From Candidatus Nanopelagicales bacterium (lineage in GTDB: Bacteria > Actinomycetota > Actinomycetes > S36-B12), in NCBI GenBank assembly GCA_012103605.1, contig WLWL01000002.1, positions 1-64,000 on the forward strand: a stretch of 64,000 bases of DNA, written 5' to 3'. Below the pieces are notes generated by a model, which worked only from the letters and a program-made list of their open reading frames with translations, was not told where the DNA came from and did not search any database. The position numbers and the translations under genes were made by a program. Each line of letters starts with the position of its first letter. The stretch's first letter is position 1. Positions 34,101 through 43,683 of this stretch are shown here, piece after piece.

Positions 34101-35617
34101 GCGCCTCAGCCATCGAACGGATGAAGTTCGACGACGCGTTGGCTGCGTTCGAGCCGGTACTGGGGCTCGAGACGCACGTGGAATTGGGGACCGCGTCCAA
34201 GATGTTTTGTTCCTGCTCGGCGGAGTTCGGAGGCGAGCCCAACACGCATGTCTGCCCGGTCTGCTTGGGTTTGCCTGGATCGATGCCAGTGGTGAACGCG
34301 TCGGCTATCGAGTCGACGATCCGAATGGGCCTATCGCTGAACTGCTCGATCGTGTCGTGGTGCCGGTTTGCGCGGAAGAACTATTTCTATCCCGATATGC
34401 CGAAGGACTATCAGGTGAGCCAATACGACGAGCCCTTGTGCGTCGATGGCTACCTGGACGTCGTCGTCGCCACAGACGATGGTCCGCGCGAATTCCGCGT
34501 GGAGATCGAACGCGTCCACATGGAAGAAGACACCGGAAAGTTGACACACGCGGGTGGTGACACCGGACGCATCCACGGCGCCGACTACTCCCTGGTCGAT
34601 TACAACCGTGCCGGGATTCCGTTGATCGAGATCGTGACGAAACCGATCGTTGGTGCCGGCGAACTCGCACCGATGGTGGCGCGGGCCTACGTCACCGAGC
34701 TGCGTGACCTCATGCGAGCACTCGGAGTCTCCGACGTTCGAATGGATCAAGGATCGTTGCGGTGCGATGTGAATGTCTCCCTGGCCCCGTCGGGGGAACC
34801 ATGGGGAACGCGATCGGAGACCAAGAACGTCAACTCGCTTCGCAGCGTGGAGCGCGCCGTCCTTTTCGAGATTGAGCGCCAGGCCGCTGTGCTCTCCAGT
34901 GGCGGTCGAGTGGTGCAGGAAACCCGGCATTTCCATGAGGACACCGGTCAGACCACGTCGGGGCGGTCGAAGGAGCACGCCGAGGACTACCGCTACTTCC
35001 CCGAACCCGATTTGGTTCCGGTGGCACCGACGGCGGACCGGGTCGAGGAACTTCGCGGAACGCTGCCCGAGGTGCCATCGGTGCGGCGCGCCCGACTGCA
35101 GGCTCGGTGGAACATCAGCGACCTCGAAATGCAGACGTTGGTCAACGCCGAGGCACTCGATCTGGTGGAGTCGACCATCGATCAGGGCGTCGATCAGGCG
35201 GCGGCCCGCAAGTGGTGGACCGGAGAGTTCACCCGGATTGCCAACGAGCAAGGAATTGCCTTGACGGACCTTCCGGTGACGGCGGCGCACATCGCCCGGG
35301 TCGAGGAGTTGATCGCCGACGGCAGCTTGACCGACAAGCTCGCGCGTCAGGTGTTCGAAGGCGTGATCGCCGGCGAAGGCGATGTCGACGCCGTTGTTCA
35401 GGCCCGAGGGCTCGTGGTGGTTGGTGATGACTCCACGTTGCTCGCGGCGATCGAGCAAGCCCTGGCCGATCAACCTGATGTTGCCGAGAAGATCCAAGGC
35501 GGCAAAGTTCAGGCTGCGGGTGCGATTGTCGGTGCGGTGATGAAAGCGACGAAAGGTCAGGCCGACGCCGCGAAGGTGCGGACTCTTCTGCTGGAGCATC
35601 TCGGAGTCGATGGCTGA
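34097..35617 (+). CDS. gatB: Asp-tRNA(Asn)/Glu-tRNA(Gln) amidotransferase subunit GatB
   Basis: [57 protein letters not shown]. Confidence 0.97.
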   Translation: MSASAIERMKFDDALAAFEPVLGLETHVELGTASKMFCSCSAEFGGEPNTHVCPVCLGLPGSMPVVNASAIESTIRMGLSLNCSIVSWCRFARKNYFYPDMPKDYQVSQYDEPLCVDGYLDVVVATDDGPREFRVEIERVHMEEDTGKLTHAGGDTGRIHGADYSLVDYNRAGIPLIEIVTKPIVGAGELAPMVARAYVTELRDLMRALGVSDVRMDQGSLRCDVNVSLAPSGEPWGTRSETKNVNSLRSVERAVLFEIERQAAVLSSGGRVVQETRHFHEDTGQTTSGRSKEHAEDYRYFPEPDLVPVAPTADRVEELRGTLPEVPSVRRARLQARWNISDLEMQTLVNAEALDLVESTIDQGVDQAAARKWWTGEFTRIANEQGIALTDLPVTAAHIARVEELIADGSLTDKLARQVFEGVIAGEGDVDAVVQARGLVVVGDDSTLLAAIEQALADQPDVAEKIQGGKVQAAGAIVGAVMKATKGQADAAKVRTLLLEHLGVDG

Positions 35618-36503
35618 GCCTCTCGTCTTCGCGCCCGACTATCTCCTTCCTGTCGACACGCAGGGGGCGCTCGGGTACCGGGAAGGCCATGAACCCGATG
35701 CTGAGGTTCTCGAGCGCGTGGGGTTTTTCGTTCCTGCCTATATCGAGCACCCGAACGCGCACTGGATGGCGCGCATGCCACGACTCGATGTCGTGCAACT
35801 GCCGACGGTGGGTTTCGATGCCGTGGTGCCGCAACTGCCGACCGGCGTGACCTTGTGCAACGCGGCGGGAGTTCACGAGCAAAGCACCGCCGAACTTGCT
35901 GTCGGCTCGATCATCGCCGTATGGCGTGGACTCGATCGAGCGGCCCGAGACATGGTCGAGGGGACATGGGGTCATCGGCGGGGTCGCTCGCTGCAAGAGG
36001 CGCGCGTGGTGATCATCGGTGCCGGGGGAGTGGGAACGGCCATTGCGCGCACGCTGGAGCCGTTTCGTTGCGTCACCACCGTGCTGGCTCGTACCCGGCG
36101 CCCGGGCGTTACCCCGATCGCGGATCTTCACGACATCTTGCCCCGTACCGACATTGTGATCCTTGCGGTTCCGCTGACGGATGAGACGGCGGGAATGGTC
36201 GACAATGATTTCCTGTCGCGACTTCCTGACGGCTCGCTGGTGGTCAATGTCTCGCGCGGATCAGTGGCGGTCACCGAGGACATCCGTCGGCACGCAGGGC
36301 GCCTCGAATTCGCGCTCGATGTAACCGAGCCGGAGCCCTTACCCAAGACCCACCCGCTGTGGTCGACTCCGGGTGTCTTCATCACCCCACACATCGGTGG
36401 TGACACCGACGCGTTTCCGCGACTGGCGCAGCAGTTGATCGGCGAGCAGGTGGAACGTTGGCGTAACGATCAACCGCTGCGCAACGTGGTGGCTTCCGGC
36501 TGA
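35610..36503 (+). CDS. D-2-hydroxyacid dehydrogenase family protein
   Basis: [20 protein letters not shown] Rossmann motif, [49 protein letters not shown]. Confidence 0.9.
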   Translation: MAEPLVFAPDYLLPVDTQGALGYREGHEPDAEVLERVGFFVPAYIEHPNAHWMARMPRLDVVQLPTVGFDAVVPQLPTGVTLCNAAGVHEQSTAELAVGSIIAVWRGLDRAARDMVEGTWGHRRGRSLQEARVVIIGAGGVGTAIARTLEPFRCVTTVLARTRRPGVTPIADLHDILPRTDIVILAVPLTDETAGMVDNDFLSRLPDGSLVVNVSRGSVAVTEDIRRHAGRLEFALDVTEPEPLPKTHPLWSTPGVFITPHIGGDTDAFPRLAQQLIGEQVERWRNDQPLRNVVASG

Positions 36504-36526
36504 ATTCTGCGGACTAGGGTTCGGTT

Positions 36527-38215
36527 ATGCCAGACATCAAACCCCGCAGTCGCCAGGTAACCGATGGGCTCGAACGGGCTGCAGCCCGTGGCATGTTGCG
36601 TGCGGTCGGTATGGGCGATGAAGACTTCGCCAAGCCGCAGGTGGCCATCGCATCGAGCTGGAATGAAATTACGCCCTGCAACCTGTCGCTGGAGCGACTG
36701 GCGACATCAGCCAAGGAGGGCGTCCACGCCGCCGGTGGCTACCCATTGGAATTCGGAACCATCTCGGTCTCCGACGGCATCTCTATGGGGCATGAGGGCA
36801 TGCATTTCTCGCTGGTCAGTCGCGAGATCATCGCGGACTCGGTCGAGGCGGTTGTCGAAGCGGAAAGGCTCGACGGCATGGTCACGTTCGCCGGCTGCGA
36901 TAAGTCGCTGCCGGGCATGCTGATGGCGTCGGCTCGGCTCGACGTGTCGTCGGTGTTCGTGTATGCCGGCTCCATCCTTCCCGGCCACGTGAAACTGAGC
37001 GACGGTACGGAGAAGGACGTCACCATCATCGACGCATTCGAAGCCGTGGGTGCGTGCGCGCGAGGCTTGATGTCTCGAGAAGACGTCGATCGAATCGAGC
37101 GAGCCATTTGTCCTGGTGAAGGTGCCTGCGGCGGCATGTACACCGCTAACACGATGGCGAGTGCCGCCGAAGCGATGGGAATGTCGCTGCCCGGGTCAGC
37201 CGCTCCGCCTGCCGTCGATCGCCGTAGAGACACGTACGCACGCAAGAGTGGTGAGGCCGTGGTCGAGTTGCTCCGCCTCGGCATCACCGCGCGCGACATC
37301 ATCACGCGGCAATCTCTGGAGAACGCCATCGCGGTGATCATGGCCTTCGGTGGCTCGACCAATGCGGTTCTGCATCTGTTGGCGATCGCCCATGAAGCCA
37401 AGGTCGACCTGCACATCGAAGACTTCCACCGCATCGGCTCGAAGGTGCCGCTGCTCGCGGACGTCAAGCCCTTCGGTCGGTACGTGATGAGCGATGTGGA
37501 TCGTGTGGGCGGCGTTCCGGTGGTGATGCGCGGCCTGCTCGATGCGGGTCTGCTGCACGGCGACTGCCTCACCGTCACGGGCAAGACGGTTGCCGAGAAT
37601 CTGGCAGACATTGATCCGCCGGATCCGGACGGAACGATTCTGAAAGCGTCGAACGATGCGATCGCTCCGACAGGCGGCATCACGATCCTGTCGGGCTCGC
37701 TGGCTCCCGAGGGTGCGGTCGTGAAGAACGCGGGGGTAGCGGTGGAGGTGTTCGAGGGAACCGCGAGGGTATTCGAGCGTGAGCAGGCAGCCATGGATGC
37801 GCTCGAGGACGGCACCATTCAGGCTGGTGACGTCGTCGTTATTCGATACGAAGGCCCCAAGGGTGGTCCAGGTATGCGCGAGATGCTGATGATCACTGGA
37901 GCCATCAAGGGTGCGGGCTTGGGTAAGGACGTGCTATTGATCACCGATGGGCGCTTCTCTGGTGGCACGACGGGTTTGTGTGTCGGTCACGTCTCCCCAG
38001 AGGCTGTCGACGGTGGCCCCATCGGGCTGCTGCGTGACGGTGATCGCATCATGATCGATATCCCGAACAGGAAGCTCGACGTTCTCGTTGATCCGGCAGA
38101 GTTTGACGCCCGGCGCGAAGCATTCACTCCCCTCCCGCCTCGGTACGAGCGCGGAGTTCTCGCCAAATACGCCAAGCTGGTGGCCAGTGCGTCGAACGGT
38201 GCGGTGACCGGATAG
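36527..38215 (+). CDS. ilvD: dihydroxy-acid dehydratase (canonical actinobacterial-type copy)
   Basis: 562 aa; [87 protein letters not shown]. Confidence 0.95.
   Translation: MPDIKPRSRQVTDGLERAAARGMLRAVGMGDEDFAKPQVAIASSWNEITPCNLSLERLATSAKEGVHAAGGYPLEFGTISVSDGISMGHEGMHFSLVSREIIADSVEAVVEAERLDGMVTFAGCDKSLPGMLMASARLDVSSVFVYAGSILPGHVKLSDGTEKDVTIIDAFEAVGACARGLMSREDVDRIERAICPGEGACGGMYTANTMASAAEAMGMSLPGSAAPPAVDRRRDTYARKSGEAVVELLRLGITARDIITRQSLENAIAVIMAFGGSTNAVLHLLAIAHEAKVDLHIEDFHRIGSKVPLLADVKPFGRYVMSDVDRVGGVPVVMRGLLDAGLLHGDCLTVTGKTVAENLADIDPPDPDGTILKASNDAIAPTGGITILSGSLAPEGAVVKNAGVAVEVFEGTARVFEREQAAMDALEDGTIQAGDVVVIRYEGPKGGPGMREMLMITGAIKGAGLGKDVLLITDGRFSGGTTGLCVGHVSPEAVDGGPIGLLRDGDRIMIDIPNRKLDVLVDPAEFDARREAFTPLPPRYERGVLAKYAKLVASASNGAVTG
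37778..38071 (+). repeat. near-identical tract shared with the second ilvD (copy 1)
   Basis: About 294 nt aligning at constant offset +7166 to 44944-45237; by-eye count of 14 differences, all synonymous (98 identical codon products). Confidence 0.9.
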
Positions 38216-38274
38216 TTCCTGCACGATCGGGAAGGTCGACGTCCATCCACCGCACAACCACAGAAGGAATCGGA

Positions 38275-39117
38275 ATGAAGCTTGCGAGAATCGGGGCGCG
38301 GGGTAGCGAAGTACCGGCGGTCCTCGGTCGGGACGGGGTTTATCGAGACGTGTCGAGTGTGGTGTCTGATTTCACGCCCGAATTCTTCGCCGGTGACGGC
38401 ATCGAGCGCTTGCGATCGAGTGATCTATCCGGGCTCTCGGCGGTGAAGGGCCGGATCGGTGCGCCGATCGCCAAGCCGAGCCTGATCTTGTGTGTCGGCC
38501 TGAACTACGTCGATCACGCGAACGAGTCGAGCATGAAGGTCCCTGAGGAACCGATTCTGTTTACCAAGGCACCCAACTGCCTGGTCGGGCCGTATGACGA
38601 TGTTCTAACTCCCCGTGGAGCCACCACGGTCGACTACGAAGTGGAATTGGCGGTGGTGATCGGACGCCGATGTCGATACCTCGACTCGCCTGAGCAGGCA
38701 ATGGACCACCTCGCTGGTTTCACTATCGCGAACGACGTGTCCGAACGAACGTTCCAGCTCGAGCGCGGTGGCGGTCAGTGGATCAAGGGCAAGTCCTGCG
38801 AGACCTTCAACCCGTGCGGCCCGTATCTGGCGACCACCGACGAGGTCGATCTCGACGGTGGACTCGACCTGTGGCTCGACGTGAACGGGGAACGGCGCCA
38901 GACAGGATCGACTCACGACATGATCTTCGACATCGCGACGGTCATCCATCACGTCAGTCAGTTCATGGTGCTCGAACCGGGCGATGTGGTGAACACGGGG
39001 ACTCCACCCGGGGTTGCGATGGGAATGGCCGAACCGGGCTATCTGTCTCCCGGAGACGTGATGACGCTGGGAATCACCGGCCTGGGTGAACAGCGTCAGG
39101 AAGTTGCGTCGGCGTAG
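38275..39117 (+). CDS. fumarylacetoacetate hydrolase-family protein, 2,4-diketo-3-deoxy-L-fuconate hydrolase-like
   Basis: LCVGLNYVDHANESSMKVPEEPILFTKAPNCLVGPYDDV, DYEVELAVVIGRR, NDVSERTFQLERGGGQWIKGKSCETFNPCGPYLAT, NTGTPPGVAMGM, LGEQRQ. Confidence 0.85.
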   Translation: MKLARIGARGSEVPAVLGRDGVYRDVSSVVSDFTPEFFAGDGIERLRSSDLSGLSAVKGRIGAPIAKPSLILCVGLNYVDHANESSMKVPEEPILFTKAPNCLVGPYDDVLTPRGATTVDYEVELAVVIGRRCRYLDSPEQAMDHLAGFTIANDVSERTFQLERGGGQWIKGKSCETFNPCGPYLATTDEVDLDGGLDLWLDVNGERRQTGSTHDMIFDIATVIHHVSQFMVLEPGDVVNTGTPPGVAMGMAEPGYLSPGDVMTLGITGLGEQRQEVASA

Positions 39118-39917
39118 GAGTCCCAATCACCACCGGAGAGGATTCCGCCCTCGACCACGATGGATTGACCGGTGATGTAGCTCGATGCGGGTGTTGCCAG
39201 GAAGACGACCGCACCGACCAATTCATCTGCCTGAGCCAGCCGCCCTATCGGCGTGGTGTCGGCGAACCACCGGGCACGGTGCTCTTCTCCCCATAGCGGT
39301 TTGGTGAACTCGGTTTGCACGACAGCCGGCTCGATGCAGTTCACGCGAATTCCGTCGGCTACCCACTCGCGAGCAAAGCTGCGTGTCATGCCCGACACGG
39401 CGGCCTTGGTCGCGGCATAGACCGAGATGGTGTTGAAGCTGTAGCGCGCGCTGAGGGAGGAAAGATTGACGATCGCTCCGTGGGGAGATGCGGCGAGATG
39501 CGGGTGTGCGGCTTGGCTCAGCAGGTAGACCGCCCGCATATTGACCGCGGTAATCGCATCGAAGTCGTCGACCGTCACCTCGACGATGGGCTTACGGCGA
39601 TTGATCCCGGCCCCGTTGACGAGAACGTCCAGGCCTCCCATGGCAGCCGCGGCCGCCTCAATGAGCCCCGCGCATTGATCCGGCTCGGCAATGTCCGCGG
39701 CGAACGTTAACGCCGAGCCACCACCGTCGTTGATCTCGGCGGCCAAGGCAGCGACCTTGGTTTCAGAGATGTCGTGCAACGCCACGGTGGCCCCGAGATC
39801 GGCGAAGGCCCGTGCGAGCACCGTTCCGATGGCGCCACCGGCCCCGGTCAACAGAATGCGCATGCCGTCCATGCGGAAGAGGTCGGCGGTGGCAGGAAGG
39901 GAGGGCGCGGGCTTCAT
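39096..39917 (-). CDS. short-chain dehydrogenase/reductase (SDR)
   Basis: RILLTGAGGAIGTVLARAFADLGATVALHDIS, NGAGINRR, YAATKAAVSGMTRSFAREWVADGIRVNCIEPAVVQTEFTK. Confidence 0.93.
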   Translation of the reverse strand: MKPAPSLPATADLFRMDGMRILLTGAGGAIGTVLARAFADLGATVALHDISETKVAALAAEINDGGGSALTFAADIAEPDQCAGLIEAAAAAMGGLDVLVNGAGINRRKPIVEVTVDDFDAITAVNMRAVYLLSQAAHPHLAASPHGAIVNLSSLSARYSFNTISVYAATKAAVSGMTRSFAREWVADGIRVNCIEPAVVQTEFTKPLWGEEHRARWFADTTPIGRLAQADELVGAVVFLATPASSYITGQSIVVEGGILSGGDWDSYADATS

Positions 39918-39927
39918 CGTGGGCCTT

Positions 39928-41736
39928 TCAGTTGGTGTGTGGGAGATCGAGGATCACCATCGCGGTCGGGGGAATCGTGGTGGGTGGATTGTCGTCGATG
40001 CGAACCACGCGGGGTTCTTCGCTCCAATTGACGACGAGCGCTCGCTCGTTGGCCCCGTCATCCACGATCAGTGCGTCCGCTTCCTCGGGTGCGGAGGATT
40101 GGGCGGTGTGTGCGCGCGTCATCCCGGCAAGGCCGGCGAAGACATCCCACACCGGGAACCGCTGACCGGGAGTGGAGGGAAAGTTCACCGGATCCGATGA
40201 ACCCGCGGCACTTTCGATGATTCCCTTCCACCCAACGGCTTCGAAGTACGTGGCGTGGTTGATGGATCCAGCCTGAGCGAGGTACTTGATGCTCATTGCG
40301 GTCCAGTGTGCCGCGACGTAGGTCATCTGACGGGCGTCGACATTGCTCGGCAGGGGCGTGTTGCTCACGTCGAGAGCGGGTTCGGTGGCATTCGGGTTGA
40401 ACCGGGGGCGCAGCGAAATGGGTGACACCGACACGGGTGTCGCTCGGGTAAGTCGGTGTGCGTTGGCGGCGACGACGGACTGGGTCATGGCGTTCTGGAT
40501 GAGCGTGCGGGTGTCGAATGCATGGACCTGCGGATTCATCGAGAAGTTAAGAACGCTGACCATCGACGGATCGGGGGGCTCGCGGTTGAGTTCGGTGAAA
40601 TACAGATCCGTCCCGCCACCGAGGGCCACGTCGGAGTACCGCTCGCCGAGGGCTTGTCGTGCGCGCGGGGCCCAGTCGTCGGGTGTGACTTTGTCCTGCT
40701 CACTGAAGACGTACCAGCAATCGATGGCGCCGATCACGTCAACGGGGAGTTCTGCGAAGGCGGCCAGTTCCTCGGGTGCACGGCTGACCGAGGCGATGCG
40801 CAGTCGTGCACCGATGCGGTCTGCGATTGATGCAGCCTCGACAAGGTGCGCCGTCCCCGCGCTTTCCAGTCCCGCGCTATCCGGCCCCGTGCTATCTGGC
40901 ACGGAAACGGCAACGCGCAGGTGGTCGAGCCGCAATGACGCGAGGGCCGCGATGTCGGCGTCGGTGATCGGTGGGGAGTCCGGCGCCCATGACAATCCCA
41001 GGCGCGGAAGGTCCGTGACCTCGCCGGTTCGTCGGATCTCGATGACGTCATCGGCGATGGGGGTAACAGGGGCCGATGGTTGTGGACCGGCGTCGAAGTC
41101 GACCACGATTTCCTGGTCGATGTCATGACCGGGAACGACCTCGACGGGGAAGGGCAGTGAAATCGGTGTGCAGTAGGTCTTGAAAGACGCATCGGTCCAA
41201 TTGCGGTGATCTTCCATCTCGAAGACCTCACCATCGAAGCGAACACGCGCGTGGCCTCCACCGGGGAGCTCGTGGGTGATGGATCGCATGTCCACGAAGG
41301 GTTGGTGCGCGGAGATTTCTGTGGGTAGGTGCGCCTTTGTCGTCGTTCCATCCGTGTGTTCGACAACGACGGCGGAGCCTGCCGCGAGCATCGGGTGTAG
41401 GACACACATGCCCAGTCGATTTCGCCAGAAGGGCGCCCGTGTGTGGGCGTGGAATCGATAAGAGACTGCCCGATCGGCGATTCGTGCCACCACGGTCCAT
41501 TCGAGGGGTTCGGCGTCGAACGAGCCGGTGCCGTGGGCGGTGAACTCAATTGCGCCGTCGATCTCGGTGAGCTCGATGTCACCGATGGTGAAGAGTCGAT
41601 TCGTCCAGTTGCGGTCCTGGAAGACCGGATAGATACGCCGGATCGCTTCGTGGCCGTGCCAACGAATGTCGCGCAGATCCGCCCCGTCGATGGTGACGGT
41701 GACGTCGCCGACTCGAACGGTCTGCGTTGGTGTCAC
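39928..41736 (-). CDS. large uncharacterised protein, D-apionate lactonase (ApnL)-like (tentative)
   Basis: 602 aa; N-terminal beta-rich region, central TIM-barrel-like region (LPRLGLSWAPDSPPITDADIAALASLRLDHLRVAVSV...), small C-terminal beta domain; 4-bp overlap with a Gfo/Idh/MocA oxidoreductase gene. ApnL assignment is from recalled family architecture, not a search. Confidence 0.5.
   Translation of the reverse strand: MTPTQTVRVGDVTVTIDGADLRDIRWHGHEAIRRIYPVFQDRNWTNRLFTIGDIELTEIDGAIEFTAHGTGSFDAEPLEWTVVARIADRAVSYRFHAHTRAPFWRNRLGMCVLHPMLAAGSAVVVEHTDGTTTKAHLPTEISAHQPFVDMRSITHELPGGGHARVRFDGEVFEMEDHRNWTDASFKTYCTPISLPFPVEVVPGHDIDQEIVVDFDAGPQPSAPVTPIADDVIEIRRTGEVTDLPRLGLSWAPDSPPITDADIAALASLRLDHLRVAVSVPDSTGPDSAGLESAGTAHLVEAASIADRIGARLRIASVSRAPEELAAFAELPVDVIGAIDCWYVFSEQDKVTPDDWAPRARQALGERYSDVALGGGTDLYFTELNREPPDPSMVSVLNFSMNPQVHAFDTRTLIQNAMTQSVVAANAHRLTRATPVSVSPISLRPRFNPNATEPALDVSNTPLPSNVDARQMTYVAAHWTAMSIKYLAQAGSINHATYFEAVGWKGIIESAAGSSDPVNFPSTPGQRFPVWDVFAGLAGMTRAHTAQSSAPEEADALIVDDGANERALVVNWSEEPRVVRIDDNPPTTIPPTAMVILDLPHTN
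40856..40900 (-). repeat. in-frame 15-bp tandem repeat x3
   Basis: cccgcgctttccagt cccgcgctatccggc cccgtgctatctggc, encoding the SVPDSTGPDSAGLESAG stretch. Confidence 0.85.
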
Positions 41737-42761
41737 AGCATGCTTCCGACCCGGTACGGCTCCCCGGAGTCGAGGGACTGGTAGGCGCCGAGGGTGAGGT
41801 CGAGAACCCGAAGGGTGTCGGCACCGCTGGTTTCCGGGGTCTGGCCGGTTTCAAGGCAGTGGATCCAGTGGTGCTGAACGTTCACCACGCTGTCTTGAAT
41901 GCAGTTCCACGGCTCAGATGCCCACGAATGCTCGGGGATGACGAGCTGTTCTTCGTGGACTCCAGCGGGGGAGACCACCTGCAGGTGGTAGTCCGGACCC
42001 AAGGTGACGGTCCCGTCGGTACCTTCGATGGTCACGAACGTTTGCGGGTACGTGCTGTGATCAGAGGAGGATTCGTAACTCGTATCAACGATGCACGTGG
42101 CGCCAGGAAGGCCGAGAACGATGGTGGCCACGTCCTCGCCCTTGATCTTCGGGTTGACCCTGATGGCTTCGCTGAACAGGCGGTCGGGCTCGCCGAGGAA
42201 GAAGCGAGTGAGGTCGAACTGATGAACCGACACATCCGCGATGATCATGCGTTCGGCATCCATGCACCATGGCTGCGCGGAGTAGACATCGTGGGCGGTG
42301 CGAAAACTGATGCGGCCGAAGAATGGTCGACCGATGCCCCCGCTATCGAGGACCTCTTTGACCTTGCGCATCGGATATTGGAATCGAAAATTCTCGTGGA
42401 CCATGAACGGGAGATCCGCATCGGCCATGGCGCGAACCATCGCCTGGGCATCATCCATGTCCCAGGCGAGTGGCTTTTGGCAAATGGCGGCCACTCGGTG
42501 CTGTGCGGCGAGTTCGACCATCATGCGGTGCGTCGGCGGGGTGGTGGCGATGTCGACGAAGTCGAGTTCTTCCTTGGCGAATAGTTCAGCGGCGTCGGTG
42601 TACGGGGTCCCGCCGAACGTTTCGGCCGCGGCCGCGGCGCTGTCGGGATTAATGTCGCAGGTGGCGACGAGTTCGACGTCGGGCATCTCGGCCCACGCCT
42701 GCAGGTGGTTTTGAGCGAAGAAGCCACAGCCGATCAGAGCGAAACGATAGGGACGGCTCAC
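41733..42761 (-). CDS. Gfo/Idh/MocA-family sugar dehydrogenase (candidate aldose/D-apiose dehydrogenase)
   Basis: 342 aa; RFALIGCGFFAQNHLQAWAEMPDVELVATCDIN, AICQKPLAWDMDDAQAMV (conserved K), MVHENFRFQYPMRKVKEVLDSGGIGRP. Confidence 0.88.
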   Translation of the reverse strand: MSRPYRFALIGCGFFAQNHLQAWAEMPDVELVATCDINPDSAAAAAETFGGTPYTDAAELFAKEELDFVDIATTPPTHRMMVELAAQHRVAAICQKPLAWDMDDAQAMVRAMADADLPFMVHENFRFQYPMRKVKEVLDSGGIGRPFFGRISFRTAHDVYSAQPWCMDAERMIIADVSVHQFDLTRFFLGEPDRLFSEAIRVNPKIKGEDVATIVLGLPGATCIVDTSYESSSDHSTYPQTFVTIEGTDGTVTLGPDYHLQVVSPAGVHEEQLVIPEHSWASEPWNCIQDSVVNVQHHWIHCLETGQTPETSGADTLRVLDLTLGAYQSLDSGEPYRVGSML

Positions 42762-43615
42762 AACTCCACCTCACGGCCCGGGTCGACGATCCATTCACTC
42801 CACGATCCGACGTACATGCGGGCTCCCGGCAATCCCGCGTGCTCCATGGCGAGGACGTTTTGAGCGGCCGTGACCCCGGAACCGCAGTAGAAGATGATGT
42901 CGTCTGCGTCCTGACCGTTGCGGAGGGCGTCGTAGTGAACTCGCAGATCCTCAGGGCTCCGGAAAGTGCCGTCGTCGTCGAGTGTCTCGGCTCGATCGGC
43001 CAGGCCCGCTCCCTTGATATGCCCGCGGACGGGGTCGTAGTACTTGCCTTGCCCGTGGTAGCCCTCCGGTCCTCGAGAGTCGAAGACGCGTGTGGGCGTA
43101 TCGACGCGAACGCGGTCGACTTCGTCGACCTCGGCCAGCAGATGAGGACGCACCGACGCGACAAAGGTCTGCTCCGGCGCGGGGGGTGAGGTCGCCTCAG
43201 ACGTCATCGAGTAGCCGGCACCTTCCCAGGCCGGCAGGCCGCCATCGAGAACAGCCACCGCGTCGTGACCGATCCAACGCATCATCAGCCACACACGAGA
43301 TGCCGCCATCAACCCGCGATCGGCGTCGTAGACGACTACCTGAGTGGACGGTCCGATGCCCCAGGATCGAACAGTGCGCTCGAAGTCTGCGGACGCGGGA
43401 AAGGGCCGACGGCCGGTAACGCCCTCGATGATCGGACCGCTCAGGTCGGTCGCCAGGCTGGCTCGCTGAGCTCCGGGAATATGTGACTCGGCGAACGCCC
43501 GATCCCCCCAGTCTTCGTCGTCGAGATGGAAGCGGGCATCGAGGATGACCACGTCGGTCTCGGCGCGACACAGGTGATCAAGTTCGGATGCGGTGATTAA
43601 CGTCTGGAATGACAC
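42758..43615 (-). CDS. sulfurtransferase, rhodanese/3-mercaptopyruvate sulfurtransferase-like
   Basis: Two rhodanese repeats; DARFHLDDEDWGDRAFAESHIPGA, active-site YCGSGVTAAQNVLAM. Confidence 0.9.
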   Translation of the reverse strand: MSFQTLITASELDHLCRAETDVVILDARFHLDDEDWGDRAFAESHIPGAQRASLATDLSGPIIEGVTGRRPFPASADFERTVRSWGIGPSTQVVVYDADRGLMAASRVWLMMRWIGHDAVAVLDGGLPAWEGAGYSMTSEATSPPAPEQTFVASVRPHLLAEVDEVDRVRVDTPTRVFDSRGPEGYHGQGKYYDPVRGHIKGAGLADRAETLDDDGTFRSPEDLRVHYDALRNGQDADDIIFYCGSGVTAAQNVLAMEHAGLPGARMYVGSWSEWIVDPGREVEL

Positions 43616-43683
43616 GTGGACGTTCCTACCCTTTCCTCGCTGATGGCAGTGCCCCCGATGATGTCCCTTCCTAGACTACGAGC

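Noticed and set aside
34331-35599. 422-aa minus-strand ORF antisense to gatB
   Set aside because: Shadow ORF; GatB on the plus strand is unambiguous.
36739-37818. 359-aa minus-strand ORF inside ilvD copy 1 (and 436-aa 43824-45134 inside copy 2)
   Set aside because: Mirror ORFs opposite conserved DHAD sequences. Their mutual similarity is explained by similarity of the sense genes.
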